A program made the position numbers and the translations under genes. From positions 1 to 5,645 of the forward strand of contig JAGHYO010000153.1 in NCBI GenBank assembly GCA_017743605.1: a stretch of 5,645 bases of DNA. The letters are read 5' to 3'. Below the pieces are notes generated by a model, which worked only from the letters and a program-made list of their open reading frames with translations, searched no databases and had not been told where the DNA came from. Of this stretch, positions 5,627 through 5,645 are shown one piece after another; position 1 is the first letter of the stretch, and each line of letters starts with the position of its first letter. The DNA is from Thermoflexus sp. (GTDB taxonomy: Bacteria > Chloroflexota > Anaerolineae > Thermoflexales > Thermoflexaceae).

Positions 5627-5645
5627 CTGTCTCTTATACACATCT
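5627..5645. other. Tn5/Nextera mosaic-end adapter (sequencing artefact)
   Basis: The last 19 bases, CTGTCTCTTATACACATCT, are identical to the mosaic-end sequence used by Tn5 tagmentation library kits (reverse complement AGATGTGTATAAGAGACAG). They end exactly at the window end. They are not part of the organism's genome and give the typical false peptides VSYTH on this strand and MCIRDR on the other. Confidence 0.97.

Noticed and set aside
4285..5643. A 452-codon open frame on the - strand beginning MCIRDR
   Set aside because: It starts inside the adapter sequence and lies opposite two well-supported + strand genes. Its translation is low-complexity and matches no family I recognise.
1..5645. 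Search by eye for CRISPR arrays, tRNA/rRNA genes, transposases, toxin-antitoxin or defence genes
   Set aside because: No regularly spaced repeats, tRNA-like cloverleaf or T-loop sequence, rRNA motif, or recognisable transposase or defence-protein motif was seen in either strand.

Overview
The window is high-GC bacterial DNA in which every recognisable gene lies on the + strand. It looks like the end of a metagenomic or draft contig: the last 19 bases (5627-5645) are exactly the Tn5/Nextera mosaic-end adapter, so real genomic sequence stops at 5626. The GC-rich codon use, canonical Shine-Dalgarno sites, and a GldA/GldF/GldG-like ABC cassette followed by a DUF4340 protein suggest a Chloroflexota-type bacterium, perhaps a thermophile. 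That taxonomic guess is an inference without a database search.

Layout: (1) 3-620, the 3' end of a type IIA topoisomerase A subunit (GyrA/ParC) covering part of its C-terminal beta-pinwheel, followed by a plausible intrinsic terminator (642-680). (2) 621-804, a spacer holding that terminator, a short GGGGC/GCCCC hairpin and a perfect 20-bp palindrome that looks like a dispersed repeat. (3) 805-1545, a complete metallo-beta-lactamase-fold hydrolase of the RNase Z-like type, with a 19-bp in-frame direct repeat inside it. (4) 1546-1820, a 275-bp spacer with a near-consensus sigma-70 promoter (1567-1596) and an unusually long, structured 5' leader that ends in a possible ribosome-site-sequestering hairpin. 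(5) 1821-5626, a four-gene operon: ABC ATPase, ABC-2 permease, GldG-like auxiliary membrane protein, and a DUF4340 protein cut off by the contig end.

The four operon genes are very tightly packed (11-nt gap, ATGA overlap, 69-nt gap) and probably form one membrane complex. In it the ATPase drives a six-helix permease, while the GldG-like and DUF4340 proteins present large domains on the outer face of the membrane. The substrate is unknown. In Bacteroidota the related GldA/F/G proteins are needed for gliding, but nothing here indicates gliding. The points most worth checking are the structured leader of this operon and the role of the two auxiliary proteins. The adapter at the end must be trimmed before any protein from this region is used.
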